Origin: Annona cherimola | Lineage: Eukaryota > Streptophyta > Magnoliopsida > Magnoliales > Annonaceae | Direction: 5' to 3' | NCBI GenBank assembly: GCA_030490835.1 | Contig: CM059975.1 | Location: 30,846,133-30,910,132, forward strand | DNA: 64,000 bases | Part shown: positions 1 to 9,466 of the stretch, one piece after another | How the letters are laid out: each line of letters starts with the position of its first letter | Numbering within the stretch: the stretch's first letter is position 1 | Notes under the pieces: model-generated | Databases searched by the model: none | What the model was told of the DNA's origin: nothing | The model's input: only the letters and a program-made list of their open reading frames with translations | Program-made: the position numbers and the translations under genes

Positions 1-1
1 T

Positions 2-148
2 TTTATTCGTGAACATGTTGAAAATCATGATGTATGCTTAGAATATGTGAAAACTGAGGACCAAATTGCTGATATCTTTACCAAACCATTAGCCAAAGAA
101 TCATTTTATAAAATTAGGAATGATATGAGTATGATAGAGCTAAATTAG
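2..148 (+). pseudogene. 3' end of Ty1/Copia (Sirevirus-type) pol, RNase H tail, cut by window edge
   Basis: The first frame from base 2 is open for 48 codons and stops at 146-148. It contains the motif EDQIADIFTKPL, the hallmark of the extreme C-terminus of Copia polyproteins just after the RNase H domain. RNase H removes the RNA strand during reverse transcription in the virus-like particle. Only the tail is visible because the rest lies left of the window, so I cannot tell whether the whole polyprotein is intact. The visible part has no break. On the same strand it is followed by a spacer, a long extra ORF, polypurine tracts and the 3' LTR, the order expected of a Sirevirus. Family assignment is firm. 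The Sirevirus call rests on the downstream ORF and the duplicated polypurine tracts. Confidence 0.9.
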
Positions 149-187
149 GGAAAATTAAATAAGAAAATTAAAATTGAAAAATGTCAA

Positions 188-320
188 GTCGATGAGTCAA
201 GTCGACTCCAAGGGCGTAGTCGACTCCACTTCAGAAGCGAAGTCGACTCCGCTCCCAGGCGAAGTCGACTCCGAGAGACCGAAGTCGACTTCGCCTAGGG
301 CAAAGTCGACTCCGCGCGCG
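188..320 (+). promoter_or_regulatory. Cluster of six GTCGAC palindromes between pol and the env-position ORF
   Basis: GTCGAC occurs at 201, 219, 242, 264, 284 and 305, a spacing of 18-23 bases, mostly inside the longer core AAGTCGACTCC. The same core is clustered in the element's LTR (2668-3411). No coding role is evident. The frame that crosses it is low-complexity and runs out of frame with the ORF at 661. Its place upstream of a separate ORF suggests an internal promoter or another cis element. That function is inference. Confidence 0.5.
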
Positions 321-339
321 ACGTTTCGCATTCGGCCGA

Positions 340-600
340 CTTTTTCTTCTTTTTCTTCTCTTCTCCTTTCTTTCTTCCTCATTTCCCTCCAACCTCTCTA
401 TTTCCTTTCTTTCTCCCTCTCCGGCGACAGTTTTTTTCTCCGGCGACTTTCCTTCTCTTCCTCGGCATCAGTTTCTCTCTCCCTCCGTTTTTCTTTCTCT
501 CTCCCTCCGTTTTTCTCTCTCTCCCCCTCTGTTTCTTTCTCTCTCTCTCTCTCTCTCTCCCTTTTCCCTGTTTCCGGCAAAGTCTCTGTTCCAGCTCCGA
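340..600 (+). repeat. Pyrimidine-rich leader with CT microsatellite ahead of the env-position ORF
   Basis: The stretch is almost wholly C and T on the plus strand, with a (CT)n core at about 538-560. It sits between the GTCGAC cluster and the start codon at 661, like a CT-rich 5' leader. The long minus-strand frames here encode only Arg/Glu-rich low-complexity peptide and are not taken as genes. Confidence 0.6.
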
Positions 601-660
601 ACCCTTCTTCTTCCATTTCGAATTCCCAAAGCTCCAAAATCCCTAAACTCCGAGCTCCAA

Positions 661-2256
661 ATGGCACCAAAGAAAGCCGTATCAAAACCATACCCCAAAC
701 GGGTTCCCACACAACCACAACCTTCATCTCACACAAAAGAAGTTCCTAGAAAAACTAGGACTCCATCAAAAAGAACTAGAGAGGAACCATCAACTTCGAC
801 GGGTAAACGGGTTCGATTCCAAACCACTACTCAATCATCTGATCAAGCACCCAGGTCAGAAAGTCAACAACAAACCTCACAGAGCACACAATCCGGGACA
901 AGCAGAAGGGGCACTGCGGCTGGGAAAGCCCAAGTATTAAAGATGCCCACTACCTACTTCAAAACCGAGCTCCAACATAGCCATTTTTACAAAAAGTTCT
1001 ACGAACGGAAGGTATTCATACCCAAGATTATAGATTTTAATTTCTTGAAAGAATATGGATCCGACATAGAAGATCTATTAGATTTTCAAGGATGGACCAA
1101 TTTGCTAAAGGAAGACGAAAGGGTCTATCCAGATCTTACTCGAATGTTTTATTATCTATGGGATGAAGAATACTATGGAACCTTCGTCAAAGGAGTAGAA
1201 ATGGATCTTGGAATCGGAATAATTGCAGGTCCGACTGAAGTAATGAGTCATTTAGGACACATACTTGGAGTCCCGTATGAGGATGAGCCTATTCCAGAAG
1301 ACCTCACATTGGATCAAATGTATAATCAGCTCACCCGGAGCAACAAGTATCATCCGGGAATCAAATTCCTTCGGTACATGGATCTCTCACCCAGGCTACG
1401 AGTGCTAAGACTTCTCATTGCTCACTGCATCTATCCAAAGGGCGGTGGAAGAAACCAATTAAACCCACAAGAAGCAGGGATACTATGGAAAGTGGCCAAC
1501 AGGGTCAAGGTGAGCTTACCAAAACTATTTCTTGAAGCCTTGGCATCTAGAAAGGATAACCCACGAGGAGTCCTCCCTTATGGCACGTGGATCACAAAGA
1601 TTCTTGAATTCTTCAAAGTGGATATTGAAGGCGAGCCTTTCGAAGTGCTCAAATCCACAAATGTCATAAATAAAGCACTAATCCAAAGAATGAAGATCAA
1701 TCTGCTTGAACTAAGGCATGAAGCTTCAGAAGAAGAGCAAGATGACAATGCACAAGCTGAGGGGGAGCAATCTCCCGAAGCACCGCCCGCTCAAGAGGTG
1801 TCAGCATCTCCCATATCGCACGGATCCTATTCTCCACCAGGATCTGCTGCACGAGAAAGGGTGCCTCCAACCTCATCTGAGGAGGTCACTCTAAAAGATT
1901 TGCGAGATGAAATCGTTGCCGTCCGTGAAGAAATGGGTCACCAAGAAGACCGGCTGACAAGTCTTGTGACTGAAGTATTAGCGGCAATCAATAATATGCA
2001 TTCCCGACAAGATCGCATCGATCGGGAATTGTGTACCATCCGATATCATCTCGCCTCCGGCCGTCACAAGAAGCGACCCATGCCTGAACTTGATCCCTTC
2101 GAATCGGGTTCAGTTCATCGCGAGCCTTCTCCTGCACCCGTTTCCTCCTACTACTCATTCGCCCATGTCCGTCCCATCAAACCAACTCAATCTATCTATC
2201 CCATTTCCCAATTTCAATTTACCAAGTCTATGGTAATTGACAAAATTTTTGAGTGA
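661..2256 (+). CDS. Env-position extra ORF of Sirevirus element, 531 aa
   Basis: An uninterrupted 531-codon frame on the pol strand, between the pol stop and the 3' LTR. That is the position of the env-like gene of Sireviruses. Residues 1-100 are basic and Ser/Thr/Gln-rich. Residues of about 100-350 form a globular, mostly helical region (YERKVFIPK, LRYMDLSPRLRVLRLL, LPYGTWITKILEFF) that resembles the 'putative plant transposon protein' domain found in retroelement-derived plant ORFs. Residues of about 360-410 are acidic and low-complexity. Residues of about 415-470 look like a coiled coil (DEIVAVREEMGHQEDRLTSL). I see no signal peptide, and the visible sequence offers no convincing transmembrane segment, so a true envelope role is doubtful. 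The absence of stops suggests recent activity. The start is the first ATG after the CT-rich leader. Function is unknown. Confidence 0.75.
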   Translation: MAPKKAVSKPYPKRVPTQPQPSSHTKEVPRKTRTPSKRTREEPSTSTGKRVRFQTTTQSSDQAPRSESQQQTSQSTQSGTSRRGTAAGKAQVLKMPTTYFKTELQHSHFYKKFYERKVFIPKIIDFNFLKEYGSDIEDLLDFQGWTNLLKEDERVYPDLTRMFYYLWDEEYYGTFVKGVEMDLGIGIIAGPTEVMSHLGHILGVPYEDEPIPEDLTLDQMYNQLTRSNKYHPGIKFLRYMDLSPRLRVLRLLIAHCIYPKGGGRNQLNPQEAGILWKVANRVKVSLPKLFLEALASRKDNPRGVLPYGTWITKILEFFKVDIEGEPFEVLKSTNVINKALIQRMKINLLELRHEASEEEQDDNAQAEGEQSPEAPPAQEVSASPISHGSYSPPGSAARERVPPTSSEEVTLKDLRDEIVAVREEMGHQEDRLTSLVTEVLAAINNMHSRQDRIDRELCTIRYHLASGRHKKRPMPELDPFESGSVHREPSPAPVSSYYSFAHVRPIKPTQSIYPISQFQFTKSMVIDKIFE

Positions 2257-2261
2257 TTGAC

Positions 2262-2274
2262 AAAAAGGGGGAGA
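2262..2274 (+). promoter_or_regulatory. Upstream polypurine tract copy
   Basis: The run AAAAAGGGGGAGA lies 6 bases after the ORF stop and matches the tract next to the 3' LTR. Multiple conserved polypurine tracts are a reported Sirevirus trait. The tract primes plus-strand DNA synthesis. Confidence 0.75.
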
Positions 2275-2509
2275 AAAGATAGATTTGAGAGTTTTCTTTT
2301 TGTTTGGGTTGGGTAATTTGTATAGGTTTCATTTACATTGTATTTTGAAACTTGATACATATTTGAAAGTTGTTTTATGCTTGCAATGATTAAAATGTTT
2401 GAATGATATGAATGATATGAAAGTAATGCTCTGTTTTTCAAAACAAATATATATGAACATGATTTATGTGTTGAAAGGTATCAACTCAAATGTAGTTTTG
2501 TCAATCATC

Positions 2510-2523
2510 AAAAAGGGGGAGAT
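2510..2523 (+). promoter_or_regulatory. Polypurine tract at the 3' LTR boundary
   Basis: AAAAAGGGGGAGAT directly abuts the TG that opens the LTR at 2524. It is the plus-strand primer site of the Copia element, and it fixes the left edge of the LTR. Confidence 0.9.
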
Positions 2524-2667
2524 TGTTGGAAACAATGTTCCAAACAAAACAAATTGAACAAAGCATAAGTTTTGATGATTAAACAAAGACTAATTTGAGT
2601 ATATATAGTATACTAATGAGTTTGCCAAGTGTTTTAAGGAAAACAAAGAAGTCAAGTCGATTACCAA

Positions 2668-3411
2668 GTCGACTTGGACTTCGACTTGGGGTGAAGTCGA
2701 TACCTAAGTCGACTTCACAAGCGACTTCAAATGGAAAAAGGTAGATAGCTTTGAAAATAGAAAACAAGCAAGTGAAGTCGTAGGCCAAGTCGACTCCAGG
2801 TGCGACTTAGGAAATCAAGTCGCAGACGAAGTCGACTCCAGCATCGACTTGGAGTATCCAGAGTTGAAAAAGTGGAAACGGACATAACGAAGTCGCAGGC
2901 GAAGTCGATTCCAGGCGCGACTTGGGCGAAGTCGCAGACGAGGTCGACTCCAACTTCGACTTGAGGAGTTCAGACTTGAAGATTGAAGTTTCAAGCTTAT
3001 TCCAAGGATCCATTTGGACTTTATCAATTCCAAATAGGATGCAAAGTTCATTCTCAAAAAGCAACTGAAGTTTCTTGAAGATCAAAAGCTAAAATTCATA
3101 TTCAAAGTTCAAATCAAGTCTATCAAGTCCAAAGCTAATCTTCAAGCTTATTTCAAATGAAGCAATACCCAAGTCATGAAGACCATTTTTACAAAGTTCA
3201 AGCCAGTTCAAGAAGATCAAGGTGTTTTTGCAAAAGACCAAGCCAAGTCGCAACCCAAGTCGACTCCAGGATCGACTTGAGTTGAAGACTGAAGGCCAAG
3301 TTGACCCAGACTCGGACTTGGAACTCTGAAGAACTGGAGTCGCACACGAGGTCGACTCCAGGTGCGACTTGGAAGCCAAGTCGCAGGCCAAGTCGACTCC
3401 ACATGCGACTT
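2668..3411 (+). repeat. Nested palindrome array in LTR U3 (AAGTCGC ... AAGTCGACTCC ... GCGACTT)
   Basis: GTCGAC is present at 2668, 2708, 2789, 2831, 2943, 3259, 3351 and 3392. Most copies sit in a unit of roughly 35 bases. An AAGTCGC arm is followed by a central AAGTCGACTCC and then a GCGACTT arm, so a palindrome lies inside an inverted repeat. Example: about 3378-3411. The array is upstream of the LTR TATA box, as expected of an enhancer. Published Sirevirus LTRs in other plants carry clustered core inverted repeats, and this looks like a lineage-specific equivalent. Confidence 0.7.
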
Positions 3412-3496
3412 GGGTCACAACGGTCGGAATTTATTCGAACGTTGGCGCATTAAATGCGCGCCACCTACCCTCTAACGTTCGGATTCCCTCCAAAAT

Positions 3497-3504
3497 TATA
3501 AATA
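3497..3504 (+). promoter_or_regulatory. LTR TATA box
   Basis: TATAAATA within the LTR, about 85 bases after the last GTCGAC module. It is a likely core promoter for genomic RNA. Confidence 0.55.
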
Positions 3505-4139
3505 GCATTCATGGTGGACGAGGGAAGTAGCTGAAATCATTAAGTGTGCTTAACTACTACATTCAAGAGCTCAAAAGAGATCAAGCCACTCAAAGAAGAA
3601 GAACTCTATTTCAAACTGCAAGAGCTTCATTTCAGAATCTTCAAAGCCAACTTTTCAAGTTCTTCTCTGCGCCTAATTGTTGCTACACATCTGTAAAGTG
3701 TAAATTTCTTTGTTGTTTCATTTATTTGTGATTGAACTTGATCTAGTTTGAAGAACTAGGATCAAGTGTATGCTAAGTAGTGTGTGATTGGAGTGAGACT
3801 CATCACCTACTTGAGCAGTGTGTTATACGCCCCCTAGAGCTAGAATCTAGAAGAGAGCAGTGGCTCTAATTGTATTGAGAGAATACAATAGTGGAACCCA
3901 AGTCACAAGGAGTGTGAGCTTGGAAGAGTGGAGTAGGGAGGTTGCCCGAACCACTATAAAAATCTTGTGTGTTTGATTTATTTATCTGCTCTCTACATTA
4001 TATTGCTTTCCATTTCGTTTCTTCATTAAGGGGACTGGATTAATCCGGGGTTAAGTTTTTGTTTAAGTTATAAATTTTTAAATACCCAATTCACCCCTCC
4101 CCTCTTGGGTTTTGCCATTAACTCGGGACCAACAAATGT

Positions 4140-4733
4140 GAGTTCTCTCATCGTATCGAAATACTTCATGCATTTCTCTTCCATGGTATCTGTATAAAAG
4201 GGGAGATCTCATGGAAAATTACTTGTAGAGACAAGAATAAAATTCTCCCAATCCCTTTCTAAGGTTACTGCGATTTAGGCTATGAAATATACATCATTTC
4301 CTTCTATTTTGTAATCTTGCGCTTGACTTAGAAAAAAGGTTGAGAAACATATAGATTTTAAAAAATCTCCTGGTATGTGATGTTTATTTTATACATATAT
4401 TTCCTTTTAATAAATGGCTTAGTAGGAATTTAGTATAAAATGTTATGTGCGGAAAAAAAAAACTTATGAAACATTATTGGTATATTAGGAATTATGGAAA
4501 ATTTTGTGAGTAAAAGAGTAATTTTCAAAAAATATTTGGTTTTTATTTTTATACATATGCGAGCCAGTATTGATATTAAAACAAACGGGCCATTTCTAAA
4601 ATTTACATAGAAAATATTCACCAGCATACGTGTACGATTTTTAAAAAAATTTTGCGCGCGGCACTACAGAACCGCTCGGCTTTAATATAAGGACTTCATG
4701 ATCCTATAATACATATATATATATATACATATA
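4140..4733. other. Gene-free AT-rich stretch
   Basis: I see no coding frame of note and no clear element boundary. The longest frame, about 65 codons on the minus strand at 4430-4627, has no recognisable feature. Confidence 0.5.
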
Positions 4734-5125
4734 AGGAATGATCCTGTGAGCCCGGACTAAGTAATGACCTGCTTAGCCTACCTCAAAAATCCTATTTAAA
4801 TATTTTTTTTACTTTTTTCTTTATACACTTGTTTATCTAAGTGTATTTAATATATAAATCAAGTTTTACCAATTTTGGATATGTGTATATAATTTTTTTT
4901 AATTTTTAAAAATAAGGTTATGTTAAATACATATATACATATAGATGTTTAAAAATCTCAAAAAAATAGATAAACATATTAAAAATGATAAAACTTAATC
5001 TATATGTTAAATACATTTAGATAAACAAGTACAAGAAGAAAAAAGTTAAAAAAGGTTGTTGTAAATAAATTTTTTAAGGTGGGCTAAGTGCGATATTTAC
5101 TTAGCCCGGGCTAACATTATCATTC

Positions 5126-5127
<2 letters not shown>
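4734..5127. mobile_element. Foldback MITE, family A (GGAATGAT tips)
   Basis: The ends are inverted repeats: AGGAATGAT with AGCCCGGACTAAGTAA on the left, and the complement (TTAGCCCGGGCTAA, ATCATTCCT) on the right. The pairing continues inwards through CTAAGTGTATTTAA and AAGTTTTACCA and their complements. There is no coding capacity. Related sub-type copies are at 43086-43371 and, partially, at 48481-48660. No clean target duplication is seen. Confidence 0.75.
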
Positions 5128-5156
<29 letters not shown>

Positions 5157-5167
5157 AGATATATTCT

Positions 5168-5916
5168 GGTGTAGCATCACTGAAATGGGCTCCACATGAT
5201 AATCAAATCATAATCTACTCCACCAATTGTATTTAAAATAATATATTCTATAATCATACCAATTTTCATCCCAATCAGATATGTATATGGGCCCCATCTG
5301 AAAACGGTACAAATTTAACGTAATAAAATAGTTTGATGTAAATAACAATTTTAAAGTAGTTTTTTCAAGATCTAAACCATCTAAGGTATGATTTATATAT
5401 GGATAAATGATTATATAAAGTTTCATTGCATTTTAATATGTGTGGGGCCCATTTTTTGGGCAACTGCACTGTTGTTCTAATGCAGTGATGATGTACCGGA
5501 ACAGCTCTCTCTTTCTCTCTCTCTCTCTCTATATATATATATACACACACACACGCACATATATACATATGTTATGGGAGCTGTTCCGGTGCAGCGCAAC
5601 TGCACCGGAATAGTGGTACGTTTGATCAAAAGTAGGCCTCATACGTATTAGAATGCAATGAAACTTTATACAATCATTTATCTATATATAAATTTTATAG
5701 CAAATGGTTTACATGTTGAAAAAACCACTTTAAAGTTGTTATTTACATCAAACTATTTTATTACGTTGAATTTGTACCATTTTCAGATGAGGCCCATATA
5801 CATATCTGATTGGGATAAAAATTAGTATGATAATAGAATATATTATTCTAAACACATTGGGTGGAGTAGATTATGATTTGATGATCATGTGGGGCCTATT
5901 TCAGCGATACTGCACC
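5168..5916. repeat. Head-to-head inverted pair of family B repeats (about 750-bp palindrome)
   Basis: The left arm (5168 to about 5500) and right arm (about 5575-5916) are inverted copies of one unit of about 330 bases. Examples are TGATAATCAAATCATAATC at 5198 and its near complement at 5870, and AATAGTTTGATGTAAATAAC in the left arm and its complement in the right. The outer tips read GGTGTAG and CTGCACC. The centre is a CT/AT/CA microsatellite. There are no genes. Other copies are at 19443-20300 and 48718-49075. Confidence 0.75.
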
Positions 5917-5942
5917 TAAATATTTCTGTATATATATATATA

Positions 5943-7517
5943 TGTAAAATATTGAAAATAATAACAATTAATTTTTGCATTTTTGCCTCTACAGACATGT
6001 GGGCCCCACGGGATAAGATAGGATGAGATAAGAACTCTCCTAGATAGGGTAGTTAAGATAGAATTTAATTTTGAAACAAATTATCTCCACGGGATAAGAT
6101 ACGATAAGATAAGATTTATTAAGATAAAATCTAATTTTAAAATAAATTTTATCTTATTCCTATCTTCCTATCCCTTAGAAGCTACGAAACTTCTATAAAT
6201 TAGGGTGGGGACTTGATAGATGGGGATGATCGTAAGAAGGTTCAGGAGGTAAAGTGGCGGAAGGAGGAAATTTATTTTCTTCAAAGGCAAGTGGGAATTT
6301 ATTTGAAATTGATTTTAGTTCAATGTCATGATTGTTTTTATATAATTGTTATGTATAAAACATGTGTATTATATATATTATAAAATTTAAACTATGCTTT
6401 ACATATTTAAATTTTATAATCCTAAATTGTTAGGATATAAAATTTTGCAGGTAAATATGTTTAATCTTATGCTAGAAATTATGGCTATGAAGAATTTTTT
6501 TTTTTGAATTTTATTATGCATTTTATTTTTACAAATGCATTGATATGTAATAAATATATGGATATTAAAATTATTTATTCATGCTGTGGGTTAATTATAG
6601 TATATGTAATAATGCTTATGTATAATATTAACCCGCGTAAAATCTCACAAGTTCCGGACTGAGATTCGTACAGGAAGAAATTTTGTAAAGAAGGAATTCA
6701 TCCGCAAGAAGAAATTCCGAAGGAAATGCATTCGTCAGAGGCGTAGAATTTTCGCCAGAGGCAATTTTCGGCAGAGGCTTTCTTTTGGGTTTTTATGCAA
6801 CCAAATTTCTTTTGGTTGCATTTGATGAATTTGATATTTTAATGATTTTAATGCTTCTAACGTTTAAATATTCTGGATTAAAAATTGATGTGCAGTCATC
6901 ACAGAAATACAGGTTAAGTGAGAGATGCCTGGGTGGGTCCCATATGCAGGAAAAGTAATGATGAAATGGCTTAATATGGGCCGTTCAATCTATTTTATTA
7001 TGATTTATTCATTTGAACTCCGATTTGAATGATCAAATAGTCTATTTCTATGTTTTTGATGCTTCTTGACTCAACGGAAGGGTTTGATTTTGCAGTTGAG
7101 ACCTAATTTTTAAGATATTAAATTAAATGATTATTTTATCATTTAATTAAGTTTTAATTGGGCCATTATCCATTTTCAAATAATTTTCTACTTGCTAGTC
7201 ATGTTGAGACTAACCCATTATTTTTACAGGTGTACCAAATCAAGTGGGACACTAGCGTTTTGGGATTTACAAGAAGATTTTCAAGAATAATTATTTCTAT
7301 TTAATTATTTTAAAGGCATGTATTGAGAATGATAGACTTGTAAAAATTTCTTTTTCTTTATGCCTTGATGTAATAATGGGAACATGACTAGTGGAAGTGG
7401 AACATTGAAATTTTTATGAATTTATAATAATTAATTTTGCCATAAATGTGTGATTGATCTTGGGAAATTTCATTAAATACACGGCCCGGGATCACTTTTC
7501 TGGACCGGTATGTTACA
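5943..7517 (+). mobile_element. Decayed solo LTR, Ty3/Gypsy-like
   Basis: The left end reads TGTAAAATA and the right end TATGTTACA, so the termini are near-perfect inverted TG...CA ends. The flanking 5 bases are ATATA on both sides (5938-5942 and 7518-7522), though the left one lies in an AT run. The right end, with GGATCACTTTTC before the final TTACA, resembles Gypsy (Tekay/Del-like) LTR ends. A plausible TATA box and start (CTATAAATTAGGGTGGGG) lie near 6193. GATAAGATA-rich direct repeats lie at 6008-6110. There is no internal region, hence solo. Confidence 0.6.
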
Positions 7518-7544
7518 ATATATATCTTTATACTCGTTATATAT

Positions 7545-7980
7545 GCACTTAATTTATAATATACCTATAACATTTCATTAATTCCTCTTATGCCTTTAGA
7601 TTTTGACTTTAAATTTCTATCATACTCACGTTGTTTATACAATAGTTATTTATCCATTGAAAGGACAATTTTACCTTTTTCAAAATTTTCTAATTAAAAT
7701 GATTTAATTTTAATATAACATTGGAGTATTTTAATGTAACATATTAATGATTTATTATCATTAATTGAGTTATATTACGGTGGAATTGTCTCAATTATGA
7801 CATTTTAAATGGGCAAAATCATTTTTCATCAAGGCAATAACAATTTTGTTGATGCTATGGACATAAAAAGAATTTGGGATTAAATGTTATCAGTACCACA
7901 TGAATTTATAAAACATTACGAGTATGTAAGGAATTATTGACAAATATTACGAATGCCAGAAGAATTTTCCTAAAAAGGGG
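7545..7980. mobile_element. Foldback element, family G, directly upstream of the PPR gene
   Basis: The left part (TACCTATAACATTTCATTAATTCC...) is inversely repeated on the right (ATAAAACATTACGAGTATGTAAGG). The middle contains AATTAAAATGATTT and GAGTTATATTACGGTGG. The same structure is found at 58960-59455. There is no coding capacity. Its right edge is about 50 bases from the PPR start codon. Confidence 0.6.
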
Positions 7981-8032
7981 AAAAACATATAAGGACTTCA
8001 TATCTTCAATGTTCATGCCAAATTAAACAGCA

Positions 8033-9397
8033 ATGCTTGCTTTCCTTTCTCGCCACCGTACATTCAAATCCTGCCGTCCATTTCCTCAGGTTATTAAACG
8101 GCCCTTCTTCCGCTGTGCATGCTTCTTTTCCTCTGCTCTCATCGGCAATGCCGACATTCCCAACGGCCCCTTGTATCTCTACATTCAGATGCAACGCCTT
8201 GGACTTGCCATCGACAGCTTCACTGCCTTGTCTGCGCTGAGATCATGCTCCAGTCTCTCCTCCGATGTCTTCCTCATTCGTCATCTCCATGCGCATCTTG
8301 TAAAAATCAACCTTGAATCTGATGTTTATGTGGGCACTGCTCTTCTCAACGGTTACGTCGTATCTTGTTTATCGCATGCCTGCCAGTTGTTTGATCAAAT
8401 GCCTGAAAGAAGCGTCGTTACATGGAATACGATGGTATCGGGATTTTCCAAGAAAGGCGAGCTCAGAAGGGCCCGCTGGCTGTTTGATAACATGCCGATG
8501 AGGGACAATGCATCTTGGGCTGCTATGATTGGAGGCTACTCGGGCGCTGGCATGTGGAGACCAGGACTAGAGCTCTTCCGAGAGATGATGAAGAATGGGG
8601 CATTGAAACCAGACAATGTGATGTTAGTCACACTACTCTCAGGGTGTTCACACATGGGCGTTCTCCCCTTGTTGGGCAAATCGATACATGCATATTTAGA
8701 GAGGAATGCTTTTGAACTGGATGTGGTGCTAGGAACTGCTCTGGTTGACATGTATGCCAAATGTGGGTTATTACAAAGCGCATCTTGGATCTTTGAGCTT
8801 TTGTCTTGTAAGAATGTCATGTCTTGGACTGCGATGATTTGTGGTTTTGCATTGCATGGGCAAGCAGAAAGTGCACTTGCATTGTTTCAGAGGATGAAAG
8901 AAGCAGGCGTGAGGCCCAATGAATTTACATTTACAGGGGTTCTTAGTGCTTGTCATCATGCTGGGCTCGTTAAGGAAGGCCGAAAGCAGTTCTACAGCAT
9001 GGCCAAAGAATTTGGAATTGAACCTGGGATTTATCACTATGGGTGCATGGTTGATCTGTTAGGGAAAGCTGGGTTGCTGGAAGAAACTTACAATTTCATC
9101 CAGGCAATGAAACTCAAGCCCAACGTTGTCGTTTGGTGTTCATTCTTGGGATCCTGTAAGCTGCATAGGAATTTTGAGTTGGCTGAAAGAACAATAGATC
9201 AGGTCTTGCATTTGGTGGATCCGGATAAAGACGGTGGTGTTTTTACTCTGATATCTGATATATATGCTTCAAATGGAAAATGGGATGATGCTGTACGGGT
9301 TAGGTTGTTGATGAACAAGCAAAATGTGAAGAAGGCTAGAGGTTCAAGTTTCATTGAGGTTGGGCAGCCTAGGCAGTTTGCTAGTATCTCCTCGTGA
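8033..9397 (+). CDS. Pentatricopeptide repeat protein, PLS class, E subgroup, 454 aa
   Basis: A single-exon frame of 454 codons, as is usual for plant PPR genes. Residues 1-35 are rich in Arg, Phe, Cys and Ser and lack acidic residues, which suits an organelle-targeting presequence. Degenerate repeats start near residue 90 (HAHLVKINLESDVYVGTALL). Clear repeats follow at about 129-159 (VVTWNTMVSGFSKKGELRRA), 160-194, 227-261 (LGTALVDMYAKCG), 262-296 (NVMSWTAMICGFALHGQ), 297-332 (TFTGVLSACHHAGL) and 333-367 (YHYGCMVDLLGKAGLLEE). An E motif occupies about 369-443 and ends in GSSFIEV. No DYW deaminase domain follows. Family knowledge: such proteins bind organellar RNA and act in C-to-U editing, usually with a partner DYW protein. 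It has fewer repeats than many members. The specific target and ortholog are unknown. The first ATG of the frame is used. Confidence 0.92.
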   Translation: MLAFLSRHRTFKSCRPFPQVIKRPFFRCACFFSSALIGNADIPNGPLYLYIQMQRLGLAIDSFTALSALRSCSSLSSDVFLIRHLHAHLVKINLESDVYVGTALLNGYVVSCLSHACQLFDQMPERSVVTWNTMVSGFSKKGELRRARWLFDNMPMRDNASWAAMIGGYSGAGMWRPGLELFREMMKNGALKPDNVMLVTLLSGCSHMGVLPLLGKSIHAYLERNAFELDVVLGTALVDMYAKCGLLQSASWIFELLSCKNVMSWTAMICGFALHGQAESALALFQRMKEAGVRPNEFTFTGVLSACHHAGLVKEGRKQFYSMAKEFGIEPGIYHYGCMVDLLGKAGLLEETYNFIQAMKLKPNVVVWCSFLGSCKLHRNFELAERTIDQVLHLVDPDKDGGVFTLISDIYASNGKWDDAVRVRLLMNKQNVKKARGSSFIEVGQPRQFASISS

Positions 9398-9466
9398 TTG
9401 TCCTCAACCCGAAGAAGCAATGTATATTTTCTCTAGCCATGATTTCAGCTTTAGAAGTCAATCAAA

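Larger units (their letters stand above)
2524..4134 (+). mobile_element. 3' LTR of the Sirevirus-type Copia element
   Basis: The LTR opens with TGTTGG right after the polypurine tract and closes with CCAACA at 4134, giving 1611 bases with TG...CA ends. A related solo LTR at 43628-47421 has the same start, the same 3' end (TCTTGGGTTTTGCCA) and a similar length once its inserted LINE is removed. The presumed target duplication is AATGT at 4135-4139; its partner lies outside the window. A TATA box at 3497-3504 marks the likely U3/R promoter. The U3 part is packed with GTCGAC modules. Confidence 0.9.

Noticed and set aside
398..736. Arg/Glu-rich minus-strand frames
   Set aside because: They are the antisense of a CT microsatellite. 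No domain and no matching neighbours.
174..749. 191-codon plus-strand frame over the GTCGAC block and CT-rich leader
   Set aside because: Composition is dictated by GTCGAC repeats and CT runs (Ser/Leu/Phe-rich), and it overlaps the convincing ORF at 661 in another frame.
188..3411. Regularly spaced repeats resembling a CRISPR array
   Set aside because: This is plant retrotransposon DNA. The units are palindromic with variable spacing, lie in an LTR and spacer, and there are no cas genes.
8006..9037. Antisense and alternative frames across the PPR gene
   Set aside because: Shadows of the 454-codon PPR frame, whose repeat motifs leave no doubt about the true frame.
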